A stretch of DNA of 64,000 bases from Neckera pumila (GCA_963969595.1 OZ018418.1:3353001-3417000), one strand, 5' to 3'; positions 25,301 to 36,959 are shown, counted from the first letter of the stretch. Made by a program: numbers and translations. The notes: generated from the letters alone by a model not told the origin.

Positions 25301-25847
25301 CCTGCCAACTGCCAGATCAATCTGAGAGTCTTGAACAGAAGCGCCACTATCGGTTCCGGGTGCTTGATCTGTCGTTGTAGTGAAGGAGTAGAAAGTGGAT
25401 TTTGAGTGACCTGTTTTCCGGAAAGATCATCCGAAGAGCTGTGAGGATTACTATTTGCCTCTTCCCTGCCACAAATCCAGAAGACAGTTGTTTGTATATT
25501 TGTGTGTGTGTGAGTGTTTGAACTACAAGTGGTGAGTCCCTACCCCTCTAAAAGACCAACGGTGGACCCTCTGACAGTAAAACAGGGGTATAGAAAACCA
25601 AAGTTTTGATAGAGAGTATCCGAATTCCGGATAGACGAAACCGGATTGGATTCCAGAAGGTAGTGTTATCCGGAAGGAGAAAGAGTAAAGTGATTGAGTT
25701 ATGGATTGCTTGGGGTTTTGGTTTGGAGAGACCTCCAGGTAGCCTTAGTTTGCAATAAATACCTAGAATTCCCTGGGACAATATTTTGTGTTATCTTAGC
25801 ACATACTTTGTATTAAGAATACTTACGTTTGGACTACGCATACAACA
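22371..25847 (+). mobile_element. LTR of a Ty3/gypsy-type retroelement (gene-bearing)
   Basis: Starts TGTGGGAATACGAAAACTCC at 22371 and ends catACAACA at 25847, four bases before the primer-binding site. Length is about 3.48 kb. It is homologous to the nested solo LTR at 16483-19650, including the 3' end (cctagaattcc, gttatcttagcaca, cttacg). Because a primer-binding site and gag follow, this is the 5' LTR of a partial element. It contains the LTR-borne gene at 22831-24734, followed by about 1.1 kb of non-coding LTR. Confidence 0.85.
22831..24734 (+). pseudogene. LTR-borne gene, copy C
   Basis: Collinear with copy B across its whole length. The ATG at 22831 is followed by a one-base deletion relative to copy B, so the start is out of frame with the body, which reads from about 22840. 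In-frame stops lie at 23400-23402, 23595-23597, 23658-23660, 23874-23876, 24177-24179 and 24564-24566. Comparison with copy B shows CAG to TAG at 23595 and 24177, TGG to TAG at 23658, a CAA/CAG-type codon to TAG at 23874 and GAG to TAG at 24564. The N-terminal domain motifs (QRPWSLKND, VRGQPKLW, EGYSIHDCIEDR, VASTIFGAME) and the coiled-coil half are retained. It is a non-functional copy of an unrecognised gene. Confidence 0.7.
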
Positions 25848-25851
25848 CTTT

Positions 25852-25872
25852 TGGCGCCGTTGCTGGGGATCC
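25852..25872 (+). promoter_or_regulatory. Primer-binding site, tRNA-Asp type
   Basis: TGGCGCCGTTGCTGGGGATC lies four bases after the LTR end. It is complementary to the 3' end of plant tRNA-Asp (which predicts TGGCGCCGTTGCCGGGGATC) with a single mismatch. This is the usual priming tRNA in many plant Ty3/gypsy elements, and it fixes the 3' boundary of the LTR. Confidence 0.85.
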
Positions 25873-26006
25873 TGATAGATTATTGTTGACCTAGGAGACA
25901 AAGCTGAAAGGTGTCAAGACGGAGAGAGTTAAGTTCCTCGTAAGAAATATCTATGGAGTGCAAAAATCAGCAAAGTAAGATTTTGTAGAATATCTAGCCT
26001 TTACTT

Positions 26007-27240
26007 CATGAGTAGGCCTCAAAGAGGGACTCCAGTAGGACGACGTTTTGCATGACTAGAATAAGTAACCAGGAGGACCGTGGTACATGGAATCCCAACA
26101 TCAAAATTAGAAGAGGACTTAGTGGTTGTTAGACCGAAAGTACGTCTGGAACGTTCCAGTAGTTCGGAACCAGTGGTAGAACCAGAAGAAGCCAAAGAGG
26201 AGTCTAATAGAGAATCCGACTCCCTACCTGAGGTAGAGCCGGTATTTGAGGGAGCAGGCGTGATGGTGAACAACACTCATCTGAGATACAATAGGTTTCG
26301 GAGAGACGGAAGTAAGGATGTTGATGACTGGATGGGAGAGTTTGAGGCCACTGTTGTAGCAAATCATGAGGATCCAACCTCTAGGCAGCAAATCTTCCAA
26401 GGATTAATGAAAAAGGTAGCCCTCAGATGGTACCAAGATGTTCCGGATGCGAGCCGGGAGAAATAGGACCAGCTGAGGGAACTCTTCCTCCGGACGTTTA
26501 GAGAATTCAGTAGGGAAGCAAGAGCGCTGGGGAGACTTAGCAAGGTGACCATGCGTTCCAACGAGTCAGTGAGTTAGACAGAGGCACCTGGAAGACTGTC
26601 AAGGTAAGAATGGAGAATGATGACTCCAAGAAATTCATGAAGAGCATTCAAGAGTACCTTGAAGCAATCAAAGTCAACGTGGCGGAGAATCGGATGCCGA
26701 GACGGATTGTATCCACAACCCGGTCAAATGTCTGGTGCGCAAGATGTGGAAGACCAGGTCATTACGCGAGCGAGTGTAACCAAGGACCCCAGAAGCAGGT
26801 CCACTTTGTGGATGAACAAGGAGTTTTCTACACCCTACCGAAGACGGAAGAATACAAAGAACAAGTGAATCCGGTGTTCCAGATCTAGACGGGTTACGAA
26901 AGAGGGAAGGTGCCTCAGCAGCTGATCCGGACCAACATGAGCCCACATGCTGTCACAGCCAGATCTAGTCAAGGTAATTATCCTCTTCTAGGTTTCCCCC
27001 CAGATGCTGTTTTTTGTGTGGAAGCCCTCATCATTATGCCAATAATTGTCCCCATAAGGGACATGGACAAAGAGAGCCTCTGACCTTATTGTGTTAGAAC
27101 TGTGGAGTATACGGACACAACATTGGGGAGTGTCAAAAACTACAGCAAGCACGGAAGATTTATAGACAAGTAGAAACTCCACCTAGGAACCAGACTGGAC
27201 TCAATTACGGTTCTACAACCGGAATTGAAAATCCGGAAAA
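26007..27240 (+). pseudogene. Degraded gag with zinc knuckles
   Basis: An acidic N-terminal part (26080-26270) leads into a capsid-like retrotransposon gag domain around 26280-26530, with DVDDWMGEFE, a QIFQGLMKKVALRWYQD block and ELFLRTFREF spacing typical of plant Ty3/gypsy gag. The zinc knuckle CARCGRPGHYASEC (C-x2-C-x4-H-x4-C) is encoded at about 26735-26776. In another frame two more knuckles follow: one at 27008-27049 and one at 27092-27133, the latter with a TAG between its first two cysteines. Frames shift at least twice and a TAG replaces an expected Trp near 26464. No protease, reverse transcriptase or integrase follows. Confidence 0.7.
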
Positions 27241-27361
27241 GTGACAACCAAAGGTGGAGCTTCCGGAAGTACAACAGGGTCTTATTTGTTGAGTAGAAAC
27301 CCGGAGTTCCACCAAGGATCGGATAGATAAACATAGAAGTAGGGATCGAAAAGAAAGACGA

Positions 27362-27439
27362 AGATCTAGATCTGAGGCCATAAGTACAGATCCAGATCTA
27401 AGGCCATAAGTACAGATCTAGATCTGAGGCCATAAGTAC
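27362..27439 (+). repeat. Three 26 bp tandem repeats
   Basis: Three consecutive 26 bp units starting agatc(t/c)agatct and ending ggccataagtac. They sit at the downstream end of the gag remnant just before the junction with the inverted LTR at about 27480. Confidence 0.85.
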
Positions 27440-27489
27440 AGCCCGGAACAGATGTGGAGGTGTAATCTTTCTAGATGTTAAATGAATTC

Positions 27490-30400
27490 TATAGTTGGCA
27501 GATCTTCCGGAAAGGTGGGGGCTTCCTTGGGCGGGCGCTTACCTCCGCACGGCTTGACAACCAAACTCGCTTCCCCGCTACTCTGTGATCCGGACCACTC
27601 TCCTGGTAATTTAAAGACACTGTGGACAGCTCCTAAGTCAACAATCCAACAACATTCCAATAGTACACTCTCGATTCAGACCGCATTCTCCTAAATCCGG
27701 ATTCTTCCTCACCCGTCCTTTCTTTTTAACACCCCGACTACAGATCAACACAATTCGGATACACCGATAGAGCCAAAATGCACACCCAAGGGCTCAGATT
27801 TTGAAAAGGAAATGAAATACAATTGAATATCAACTAGGAGGGAATGATGGGCAACTAACTTGCCCGCCCTTTAAAAACCCAAAACAAAACCAAAGTCAAC
27901 ACCTTAAAAGGGAAAAAGGGCTTCCCACAAACCGGGCCAACCGCACACACCAAGGAAATCCCGAATAAACCAGAAAGTCCTTATCCCTAAGTTTTCGAAA
28001 ATTGGGCCCACGCTTCGAATTCGATTCTGGAACTAAACTATCTAATTCTAACCCACCTTTTACAAGTAGTTCCCTTCTAATTACTTGTATACCCGGGATT
28101 TCTTTGAACTTCCGGCCCCCTATTTGGTTGCTGGCTTACCGGAACTCTTCGCTAGCGTCATTTTGGTGGCTCAGGGCGGATTCTGACGGGTCGCAGGAGA
28201 CGTCTCATCTTCCTCCGTATCCTCTTCAGACTCTGATCCTGACTCAAATTCACCGAACTCGGAGTCTTCAATCTGTTGTTTCACCGGCTTCTTAGCTTCC
28301 GATTTCCGCTTCTCAGACTTCCGGAGTTTCAGTTGCTTCTCTGGCTCCACAATCTTGAGTCCTTCATCCGGACCCGTGACCTCGGCTTCCACTATTTCTG
28401 TCCTCTTCTTCACCCAAGTTTCCGGCCTAGTTTTTGGTCTCCCTTCTGGAGCCGGATCTCCCAAGTCAATCAATTCTCCACCCCGTGCTGGCGACGCTTG
28501 CCACATGTGAGGGAATCCCTCCGAGTATTCTCTCGCCGGGTTTACCGTCCCCAAATCCTCTAACAAATGCCTCCGGATCGGCAACCTCTGCCTAGCCTTT
28601 CCGATTTCCCTCGGAGACTATGAGGAAGGGACAAAAGTGCTTACCGTGCCCTACTTCGGGAACTGACTTGAGGAAGGCGCTTTAGGTATTTTAAACAAAG
28701 ACTTCAGACCTGGATCCTCTTGTGCCCCGGAAGTTCCTGCTCCGTGTTTACTTGGGGACTCCATGAAGATATCCAAAAGTGGTCCAAAGTCCTCCTTGGC
28801 CACATCCAAGTGCCCCAGCAACTGTCGCATCTCGTCCAGAACGATCTTCATCTTAGCTTCGTAATCAACCAGAACTTGCAACACTCTTGATCCGGTAACA
28901 ATGCCGTCATTCTCGAGTTTCTTCGTATAAAAAGCAGACCGGATAATCTGATGTTTCGGTTCTTCTACCAACACCCTCAAATCCTTGACTAACTTCAGGG
29001 CATCCATCTCTTTCTTCGGGGCTGAGAGCAACTGACCCACTGTCCAGTGGAACTTATTCTTGTAGTGATCCCGTTTCGCCTTAAGCAGCTCGATCTGCTT
29101 GTCCTTCTCTTGGAGTAATGCCGGATCCAGTCTCTTCCGGAGTTCGTTGAAGATCTGGTCCGTCTCTACATTCAACTCCTTGGCGATGCCCGTGACCACC
29201 TCTGCCATGTCGGTGTGCAACTTCTGACACTGCACCATCCATCAGGTTCCGGCTTCATAGAAGTCGAGTTCATCAAAAGTTTCCGGTAGTGGCTGGGTCA
29301 GGTACGGATTCGGTTCCGCCACGTCTAGACTCATTCTTTGTACGTCCGGATTGGTGGTCTTCTGACTCTCCTTTCTCTCCAGCGACTTTGGTTCCGGATC
29401 TTCCTCTTCTTCTTCTTCCTCTTGTGGCGTTTCTTCCGTCAGCTTCAACTCTTCCGTGAATCCATATTTCAGGATCTGCATCCCGGTCTCATAGGCTACT
29501 TGTTCCTGTGGGCTCATAAAATCAAAATGGTGGTACATATGGAACAAGTAGGTGCTGAGCGGACTCTGCTTGGCTTTGTTGATACTCCCCGCCATCTTCT
29601 TAACCTTCTGGTGGATTATGGTCGATCAGTTCACAACCCGGCCCTTGATTGCTCCCAAAATCGTACTTGCCACTGTAACCGTAACCCTCGTCTGCTTTTC
29701 CGGATACACGGTAGGAATCAAAAAATCTAACAACCGCCTATGGCGCTTGTCTATGCAGTCACTAATGGCGAAACCCTGCTTGTGGTGCGCCGGTTTCTTA
29801 AACTTCCCGTCGTAATACTTGTCCGTCCGGGTTGCATTTCCAGATTCAATCTGTTTGAATCCATAAGTTTCCGCCCACATCTTTTCCGTCCAAGAGGCCC
29901 ACCGACCCCTTGCCGTCGTTTTAAACTGATTTGGCGTTCCCATAATCAGTTCACAAAGAAACTCCTCACTTCTAACTGTCCAGGGGTGCCGGATCAACCC
30001 AATACACCCTATATTGAAGAGATCTTCTTCTAACTCTAAGTATTCAGCGGAATCCTCCGGAACGACGGGGTACAGGAGCTTGATAGTGGGAACAGTCTTT
30101 TGGCCCTGCGCCGACATTCCTTCCGCCATTTGAAACTAAAATCCGATGCAATCAGCACCCTCCTGTTTTTCTCTCCCTATTCGATCTAACTCACCACTCT
30201 TTCACTCTTCTAAAAACGCAATCAAAAAACCTGTAAGCACACACTTCCACGAGCGGAAGAAAGAGGGAGAAAATGAAAGATCCATGCGCTTAAGTACCCG
30301 GCCAGCAACCGACATCCGTTGGTCCGGTCACTTAATGCGCCGCCATTGCAAACGGATCCCTAGATTTCGTAGGTCGGACCCCTAGTTCGTAGGTTGCTTG

Positions 30401-30609
30401 AACTCAGATCCCATTTCGGTTTACGGATTCCGGCATAAGTACGCATCTTACCTATTCTATAAATATTAACGAGCCGGAACTTTCTGACTACCTAGTTTCT
30501 ACTAGATGTTCCGGTTTTCGGCTTTACTACCACAAAATTTTGAAAATGTTTATAGAATTGATCCTAAACTAACCCGGATTTCTAAGTATTGATATTACGT
30601 GTTCCCACA
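27490..30609 (-). mobile_element. Truncated LTR of the same family, inverted (copy D)
   Basis: On the - strand it starts TGTGGGAAC at 30609, contains the LTR-borne gene at 28171-30129, then the conserved non-coding block with ggcgggcgcttacctcc (27530-27550) that also occurs at 17053-17072 in the nested solo LTR. It stops near 27480-27490, missing roughly the last 500 bp of the LTR relative to 16483-17020. It faces the gag remnant of the + strand element, so the junction is a rearrangement or deletion breakpoint. At 30610 it interrupts the piggyBac-type transposase frame. Confidence 0.7.
28171..30129 (-). pseudogene. LTR-borne gene, copy D
   Basis: One frame of about 653 codons from ATG 30129 to the stop at 28171, with in-frame stops at 29626-29628 (TGA where copy B has TGG), 29242-29244 (TGA) and 28651-28653, and possibly another near 28620. 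The N-terminal domain has RHPWTVRSEE, GTPN, ARGRWASW, HHKQGFAISDCI, KQTRVTVTVAS and YLFHMYHH. Unlike the other copies there is no stop after the YLFHxYH motif. A Glu-rich linker and a Lys/Glu-rich coiled-coil region (about 28700-29200) follow, then a charged C-terminal segment. It is diverged from copies B and C at many residues but collinear, so the gene was under coding constraint before decay. Confidence 0.65.
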
Positions 30610-30611
30610 AG

Positions 30612-30974
30612 TGGCACCAAGTTTTCTTTTTCCTTGTCGACACTAGCATCGTGAACATGTACATCATTTATGTGGACAAGTGCAAGGTGCGAGATCCTCC
30701 AAAGCGTCCTATGCCACATTTGTAGTTTCGTTCTAAATTGTGCAAATCATTGACTGCGAGATGGCTACAAAAGAGACCTACCAAATTCAAAGAAGTACCC
30801 CGCAATAGGTGAGTGTGCTATCCAGCATTTACAAAGGTCCAAAATCCTTGCGTGGTTTGCAATGATGGCTCACTGCCATTGACAAGACCTAAAACATATT
30901 GCCCTACTTGTGGCAATAAGTTCATGTGTTGGCAAAAAGGATGCTTCCAAAAATACCATAAAAATCTTTGTTGA
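30612..30974 (+). pseudogene. piggyBac-like transposase, C-terminal fragment
   Basis: One frame of 121 codons to the TGA at 30972-30974, with two internal stops (TAG near 30717, TGA near 30807). It begins with a hydrophobic VFFFLVDTSIVNMYIIY segment, the form expected near the end of the piggyBac DDE domain, where a conserved Asn-Ala/Met-Tyr follows. It ends in a Cys/His cluster: PCVVC, TYCPTC, FMCWQKGCFQKYH, and a final Cys, which matches the C-terminal zinc-binding module of piggyBac transposases (C-x2-C, C-x2-C, C, CF-x2-YH). The 5' part was cut off by the LTR at 30609. The TTAA right end at 32134 completes the element. This is the probable source family of the TTAA MITEs here. Confidence 0.7.
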
Positions 30975-32137
30975 GATGATGTTGAACAAGTAAGTGTCAA
31001 TTATACATTCATTTTTTACAATGTTGGTGTTTGGCCATTTTTCATTCACAAGCAAATGTTGCAGTGAAGGCTACTTTTAATTCAAATGAAATGAAAAACA
31101 AAAAGGATTATTATTATGAATTTAGAATGATTTTAGGATATTTTTTGGCAATACCTACTACTTTTCAAAAGAGTTTTAAATATTTAGAATGCTCAAATGT
31201 TGTTGTTTATGGCCTCCTAATATTTTTTATTTTACTTGTAGGAGATATGCCATCACTCTAGAGTTTGAAGCATTTTTTTGCAAGCTTTCTGTGCAAGCAC
31301 TACTCTCTATCCATCCTAAGAGCGTACCTCATGCTTCCAATGACTCCTATGTGGTCTCCAAGTCCACATGCATGGTATAATGCCATTTATTGGGAAACTA
31401 CAATGATGGCAATTGATTGAAGTAGATGAAGGACATTTTGTGAAGGTGGGGAGCTCCTGTGTTTCCAATGTTGGGAACACAGTGGAGAACATGCTAGGTT
31501 TTACAAAGAACATCATGGACCCGTTTTTGGTAGTTGCCCAATGGCATTTTCCTTTTTGTTCATACCGTAGGTCTTTGAAATTGCATAGAAAGGAGGTGAA
31601 GTTTTTTTTTCAAATTATTTTTTGAGGATCTTGTGAATAATGACTGCATCTTTCTATCTACTGTTGGGATTTTTCAGATTTGAAAGAATGGGCTACAAAA
31701 TCTCAATGCAAAAATAAGTATTGTGTTGTCATTTTTCAGAACATAGTTGCATTGCAAGATTTTTTTGGAAGTCTTGTAAGTCTCCAAATCTTCTGAAAAT
31801 TAGTGGATATGTTTCTAACATGATCTAAAATATGGTGGATTTTTAAATTCAAAGTTTGTAGTGCAAAAAATTTCAACAAATGGCGGTCGAAGTCATCTGC
31901 AATTTCAGGGCAGCACACAAAAAAACTTTTGCTCAAACTTTGAATGCAATTTTCTCCCAATCCGTACGGTCAAACTTGATGAAATTTTTACTACATGATC
32001 TTGGTCAAGTTAAGTACAACACCTTATAGTTACATTTTTGAAAAAAATGTTTTTTCTGGAGTTTTGGATGAATGCAACAGAAATGGCAGTTTTCAGTGGT
32101 TTCTGGCCAGAAAATGCCTTGGCACTTTGGGGGTTAA
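30975..32137 (+). mobile_element. 3' portion and right end of the piggyBac-type element
   Basis: Downstream of the transposase fragment the sequence ends with gaaatggcagttttcagtgg, ggcactttggggg and TTAA (32134-32137), closely resembling the right ends of the MITEs at 10655-11585 and 6-946. A moderately coding-like stretch at 31250-31560 is not recognised; its open frames are short. Confidence 0.6.
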
Positions 32138-32445
32138 AATGAATGAACTCCGGTGGTAGAAGTTTCAAGCAGGTCTTTGGGATGAAAATGTGGACATCAA
32201 GAATTACCTTGTCACCATTTTCTTTGAATTACTATGGGAAATTCAGTTACATTTCCATATGAAATCAGCCATTTTTCCAATCAAATCTTTCTTTAGCCTT
32301 GCAGTTTAAGAGTAGTATACATTTTCTAGACTCCACAATGTACCTTGAGAAACGTGCACTTCTTCAAACACAACCACTCTATCAAAACATCAATTACATC
32401 CATGATGTTAGCAAAGGAATCTCCCTCATCTTTACTTATTACAAA
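32138..32445. other. Flank of the giant hAT element
   Basis: Short unique stretch between the piggyBac right end and the hAT left end. On the - strand 32326-32445 reads without stops and continues artificially into the hAT terminus. It might be an interrupted exon, but nothing is recognisable. The last 8 bp (attacaaa, 32438-32445) are the proposed target duplication. Confidence 0.4.
32438..32445 (+). repeat. 8 bp target duplication, left
   Basis: The octamer attacaaa lies directly before the CAGGG left end and is repeated exactly at 52635-52642 directly after the right end. Confidence 0.8.
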
Positions 32446-32639
32446 CAGGGTTGTCTTGTCTGACATGTTCCTGAGGTTTGGTGTCATATAGGACGTTTGA
32501 TGTTGCATGTTGTATAAAACAAAGTGTTGAACAGCCATTGCATCCCGCCGCGTAAAGGTAAAAAATTTACCCCGCAGTAATTCAATTTTGACTACGTGGC
32601 AGGCTGTAAAAATCGACATGGAAATCCAAATCCACGTCA

Positions 32640-33010
32640 GCGTTGGCGACTTCGGGTGGGGGCGCGTGCAGGTCTAACTAAGGCAACTTTGGGTCCAAAA
32701 ATTTAGGGCAACATTGTGTTTAGGCTGTTAGGCGACCTTGAGTTGAGATTTGTGGACGACCTCGGGTTCACAATGCTGGGCAACTTTGGGTTCAAAACGC
32801 TGGGCGACCTTGGGTTGACAATGCTGGGCGACTTTGGATTCAGGTGCAACCTTGGATTTAGATGTGACCTCGGGTTCTGTAAAAGGTCGACTTCAGGTGA
32901 TTGGCGACCTCATGTGAAAAGAGGGGCAATGTTGGATTATAAAGTGACTACGGTTGACATTTTTGTAGGCGACTGCGGATCCAAGAGTGACCGCAGTTGT
33001 ATCCACGAGG
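32640..33010 (+). repeat. Left subterminal GGCGAC(C/T)T(C/T)GGGT array
   Basis: About fifteen copies of GGCGACxTxGGGTT-type motifs spaced about 15-30 bp apart, all on the + strand. It begins immediately after the ccacgtcag block of the terminus. The same block and array order occurs, inverted, at 5740-6389. Confidence 0.75.
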
Positions 33011-33465
33011 GCAATTGAGGATACAATTCTGCAAAATACATTTTGTTTTTAGGAACTTCTATAGTTTACGTTTTCTATAGTATATCTTGGACATTTTTAA
33101 GTTAAAGCCCTCTCTCCAATTGAAAGACATAATCCAATATGAGTCCACAAGAATAATATCAATAATAATTTTTTATATATTAGCAGTAGCTCACATACAT
33201 TGGTGTGAAGGAGACTCCAACTAAAGTTGTATTGGCATTGAATTTCTATAATTAGGCTTTGATCATCATCAAACCGCCAGAGATAAAAACAACAAAAACA
33301 ATTCAAACCATATTATGTATTTCTCATTGTAATTGTCTAACATGCCTGTTGAGGCACTGGAAAAATACTCACAAATAAGCTATTAAGCAAGGAACTTTAG
33401 CTACAAATCTTCAAAATAGAACATTTAGGCTAAATCCTTATGACAATACTACATTGCATGCACAT

Positions 33466-36400
33466 CTAGTCCTCGGGTGTGAAAGTTGAATTGCTTGGCA
33501 CTTCATCAGCATCAGGGTCCGTATCTTCATGCAACTCTCTACTACTATTGTTGTTGCCGGAGCTCTTGTTCTCGTCATCTTCTCAGGGTACTAGTACGTT
33601 TTGTACTTCACTTTCTACCTCAGAGTTTAGATTTCGTACTTCAATATCCACGCCATCTGTGCCTTCTATTTGCACCAATCATTTCATGAGCCTGTTCACA
33701 TTGGTCAGTCCATTAATGTTAGGTGTGGGATGTCGTCCTTCTCTGCTTCATTGTCCAACATTTTGGGTGGAACATCCCGCACCCATGCTATACTGTTGGA
33801 CAACTTGGTTGGCATGTTCATGATTCTTGTGTATCTTCTCCTCAAATTTTCTAATATGCTTTTTGCCTCTACCTTTGTCAGTCCTGTACCTACGCACTTC
33901 CAATGACAAATCTCCAGGACCTGACATCGATGATGGTTGAGTGGGTTGTGGAGCTGAGCCACAGCCTTCTTCATCAATGCTTGCTAGTGCACCTCAATGC
34001 CCCCGCAGCCGTGATGGTGGGGTTGATGAACTTGGTGCAGACCTCCTGGCTGTAGGCAAGTTTGTGCCTCTTCCTTGATTCAAGACCACATTGCGGTTAA
34101 TGGGCAAAACACTTCCCAATGCCACATTGTCATTGAGCTTGTCAATTTCAGATGTTCAAGTGGCAGCTATGTTGAATACTGCAGGATTTGCAATTCTCTC
34201 ATGTTCGACCTCATCGACGATAGTTTGCTGTTCTTGACGCTCGCTTCTCACTATACCTTCTGCAGCGCTGTGGAGATTCATTGGCATTCTCAAAGGCGAC
34301 TGAGTTGGTACCGATAATCTCGTCTGTGGTTCTAAATTTGGCATTGGAATATGTACGTCACCGTTGTTGTCGTCAGGACTTCTTTCCCTCGATGGCGGGG
34401 TATTCTTTGTCATATCTTCATGCCATACACAGATGCGCACTTGTTCTAGAGAACGTAGGACCTCTTCCTCAGCAGCACCGTCCTCATTATTGCCATCCAC
34501 AAACATGTTTGGAAAAAATCAATGTTGTCTAGGTGGACTGTGCTGAAAGGGGATCATTGCAGCCCATTCATTATCGCGCAAGCGCTCCTCTTTGTCCCTA
34601 CAGTTCTTGTTTTCTTGCATGAAATCAGGAACCACCTCCTCTTTGTCTCTTGAAGGCAATCTCTCCTTGTGGTCTGAAGCGTCATCCGCATCTAAAAGGA
34701 GCTGCTCATAGAAAAGGGCTGGATTGTACCCACGTGTCTGACATTCAAATTTGTTGTTTGCGTAGATATACACCAATGTATTTGCCTTGGATGTCCTCAG
34801 GCAGTTCCGCACTTTGTTGTACACAAACAAATACATGCTCCAATTCCTTTCACATGAAGATGCAGAGCACATCAAACCTAGAATTTTCTTTGCTATCTTT
34901 GAAAAAGCATTGCCACCCACTGGATTCCACCACTGATGAGGCAACAAGTTACATTCATTGACATCGGGAGCCTCCAATAAGGGGTCGAAAGGCCCTGTCA
35001 TTTCTTCAAATTGCATCAGCTCATCCATTGCTTCTAATGCCGACACTCCTAAAGACTGACTCATTTTCCGTATGACTCAATTCAAGGCTCGCTTGGCTTG
35101 GCCATCGCCAAGAACTTCTTGGACATCTGCTAGAAATGGATTCAGGAGTGCCCCGCATAGTGCAAGTCTGTATGCATCAACTTCCAATGGGCGTCAAATT
35201 GCTTCTCATATTTGTCTGCCAACACTAGATCCAACCAAAATGACGCTTGCTTCAAATTATACATGTGGGTTTTTAATTTCTTCATTATTATCCAAGCTCG
35301 AGGCATGGCCGGAATTTTTCCATCAAAATGACAAAGAGCAAGGAGTACAAGCTCTACCATTTGCAAGAACTTCTTATATTTTATTCAAAACGCCTTCGAA
35401 TGAATGTTATGATGGATTTGTCTTGCTCGGACTTGAAGTATGCATCCATTTTTCCTCCTCACCAAATTGAACTCAAATTGCATGTCGTTGTCATCATTAT
35501 CACGAAGTGCAATGCTTGCTTGCAATCTACCAATTGGTCTATCATTGGGAAGTTGGTGGCGAAGCGTGTTTCAGAAGGAAGTCGCAAGACTTTGTTGGGT
35601 GACCACTTCCGAAAAAGAACCAACGTGAGTTGATACTTCTTGATGTAATTCACAATATCCCTACACTCCTGTATCAAATCTTTCATTGATTGAGACTTTC
35701 TCCAATCTTTCAAAAGTAAGTCCAAAATGTGTGCAACACACCCCTGTCTATACAAGTGAGGGTATTTTTCTTCCAAGCTTGTCATAGCCCCAGTCATTAC
35801 TGCAGCATTGTCCGTACATAGTTGGACAATGTTCAAAGGGCCCAGCTCGTCTATGTAATTCCCCATCTTCTCCGTCGTATAAGCAATGTCCTTTTTATCT
35901 CCAGTGTTATCTAACAATCCCAAAAAGACATCCCCGGCAGGACAGACCAGCATCATGTTCAACAATGGACGGACATTGGTATCCAACCAACCATCCGAAC
36001 AAAAAGTCGCCATGTATTGATTGAGTTTGTAGTCCGCTCAGAGACCACCTTCTTAACGACTTCCATTTTGACATCTATCATCTTTGTTCGCACTATGTTG
36101 TACGAGGGCAAATGGTACACAAATCCAGTTGCAGCTATTTCCTTCACTGTGTTTACAAAGGCGGGATGTTGCACGACATTGAATGCAATGTTGGCCTCAT
36201 AAAAGAAGGAAGCCCATGTCTTATCCAACTTCTGCCTCAGGCCCACTTGTAACGCCTCATCCATATTTCTTTGACGGGAAACGGTTGGCCGATTAATCCT
36301 TCTCTGGACCATTGCAGATGTGGAATCAACTGAATCAGAGGTAGGGGCTAGTGTTTCATTTGTACCACTAGGATTTGCAGAGCCTTCTCCCTCAATGTTT

Positions 36401-36650
36401 GGTGAGGTGGAACAACAGACTCATCAGCGTTGCCGATAACCGGATCTTCATACATCTCTTCATAGCTCATGGATTTAGGGACAACCCCCTGAGAATCCCT
36501 AAACTTGTTAGGTACAATCCTAGGCATTTTCTTACAACGATCTGACGTGTTTGAGCCACCAAATCCAAAATGACTAAATGCCCTCTTCTATATAAATGTT
36601 TTGTTCCACCCTCAGAATATGCATTTTTGAGGATAGGCAGAAGCATCATT
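33466..36650 (-). pseudogene. hAT transposase (BED, DUF659, hAT dimerisation), decayed
   Basis: Order on the - strand: a BED zinc-finger remnant at about 36540-36640 (SEGGTKHLYRRGHL, with the expected C-terminal CKKMPRIVP segment in a second frame); a DUF659/RNase H-like core at 35459-36013 (SDGWLD, ...CPAGDVFL..., TDNAAVM, and a GCVAHILDLLLKD motif); and the hAT C-terminal dimerisation domain at 34519-35064 (WWNPVGG, LGLMCSASSCERNWS, LVYIYANNK). An acidic, Ser/Asn-rich tail continues through 33705-34506 to the TAG at 33466-33468. At least two in-frame stops (TGA) interrupt the tail, and frames change between 36013 and 36460 and around the BED region, so it cannot be expressed as one protein. 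Length, about 1000 codons, fits the family with a long tail. It defines the superfamily of the 20 kb element. Confidence 0.85.
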
Positions 36651-36959
36651 CTCAGTGCATGGTACTAGCCAAGGGTCCCACTCTTTTGTGTCTCTATGTG
36701 TATCATTTGCACTATTTCCCCTACCATCGCCTTATCCAGCCATCTTGTTTATCTGCAATACGTTCAACACAAAATTGTTTAATCAATGAACCTTATAATG
36801 TATAAGAAGTAATGACAAAGTCCCTTGCTAAGAGTGTTCTTCCGAACCCGTCAAAGCAAGGTTATTGCCCTCCAAAGAACCAAAACGTTTGCAAGAAGCC
36901 TCTTTCAAAGATTCAAGTCAAAAGTCTAATTTTCAAAGCAAGGTGACAAGGAAAGATTG

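Noticed and set aside
33479..33906. Plus-strand frames with Ser-rich and Leu-rich composition
   Set aside because: They are the complement of the acidic, Asn/Ser-rich tail of the hAT transposase on the - strand.
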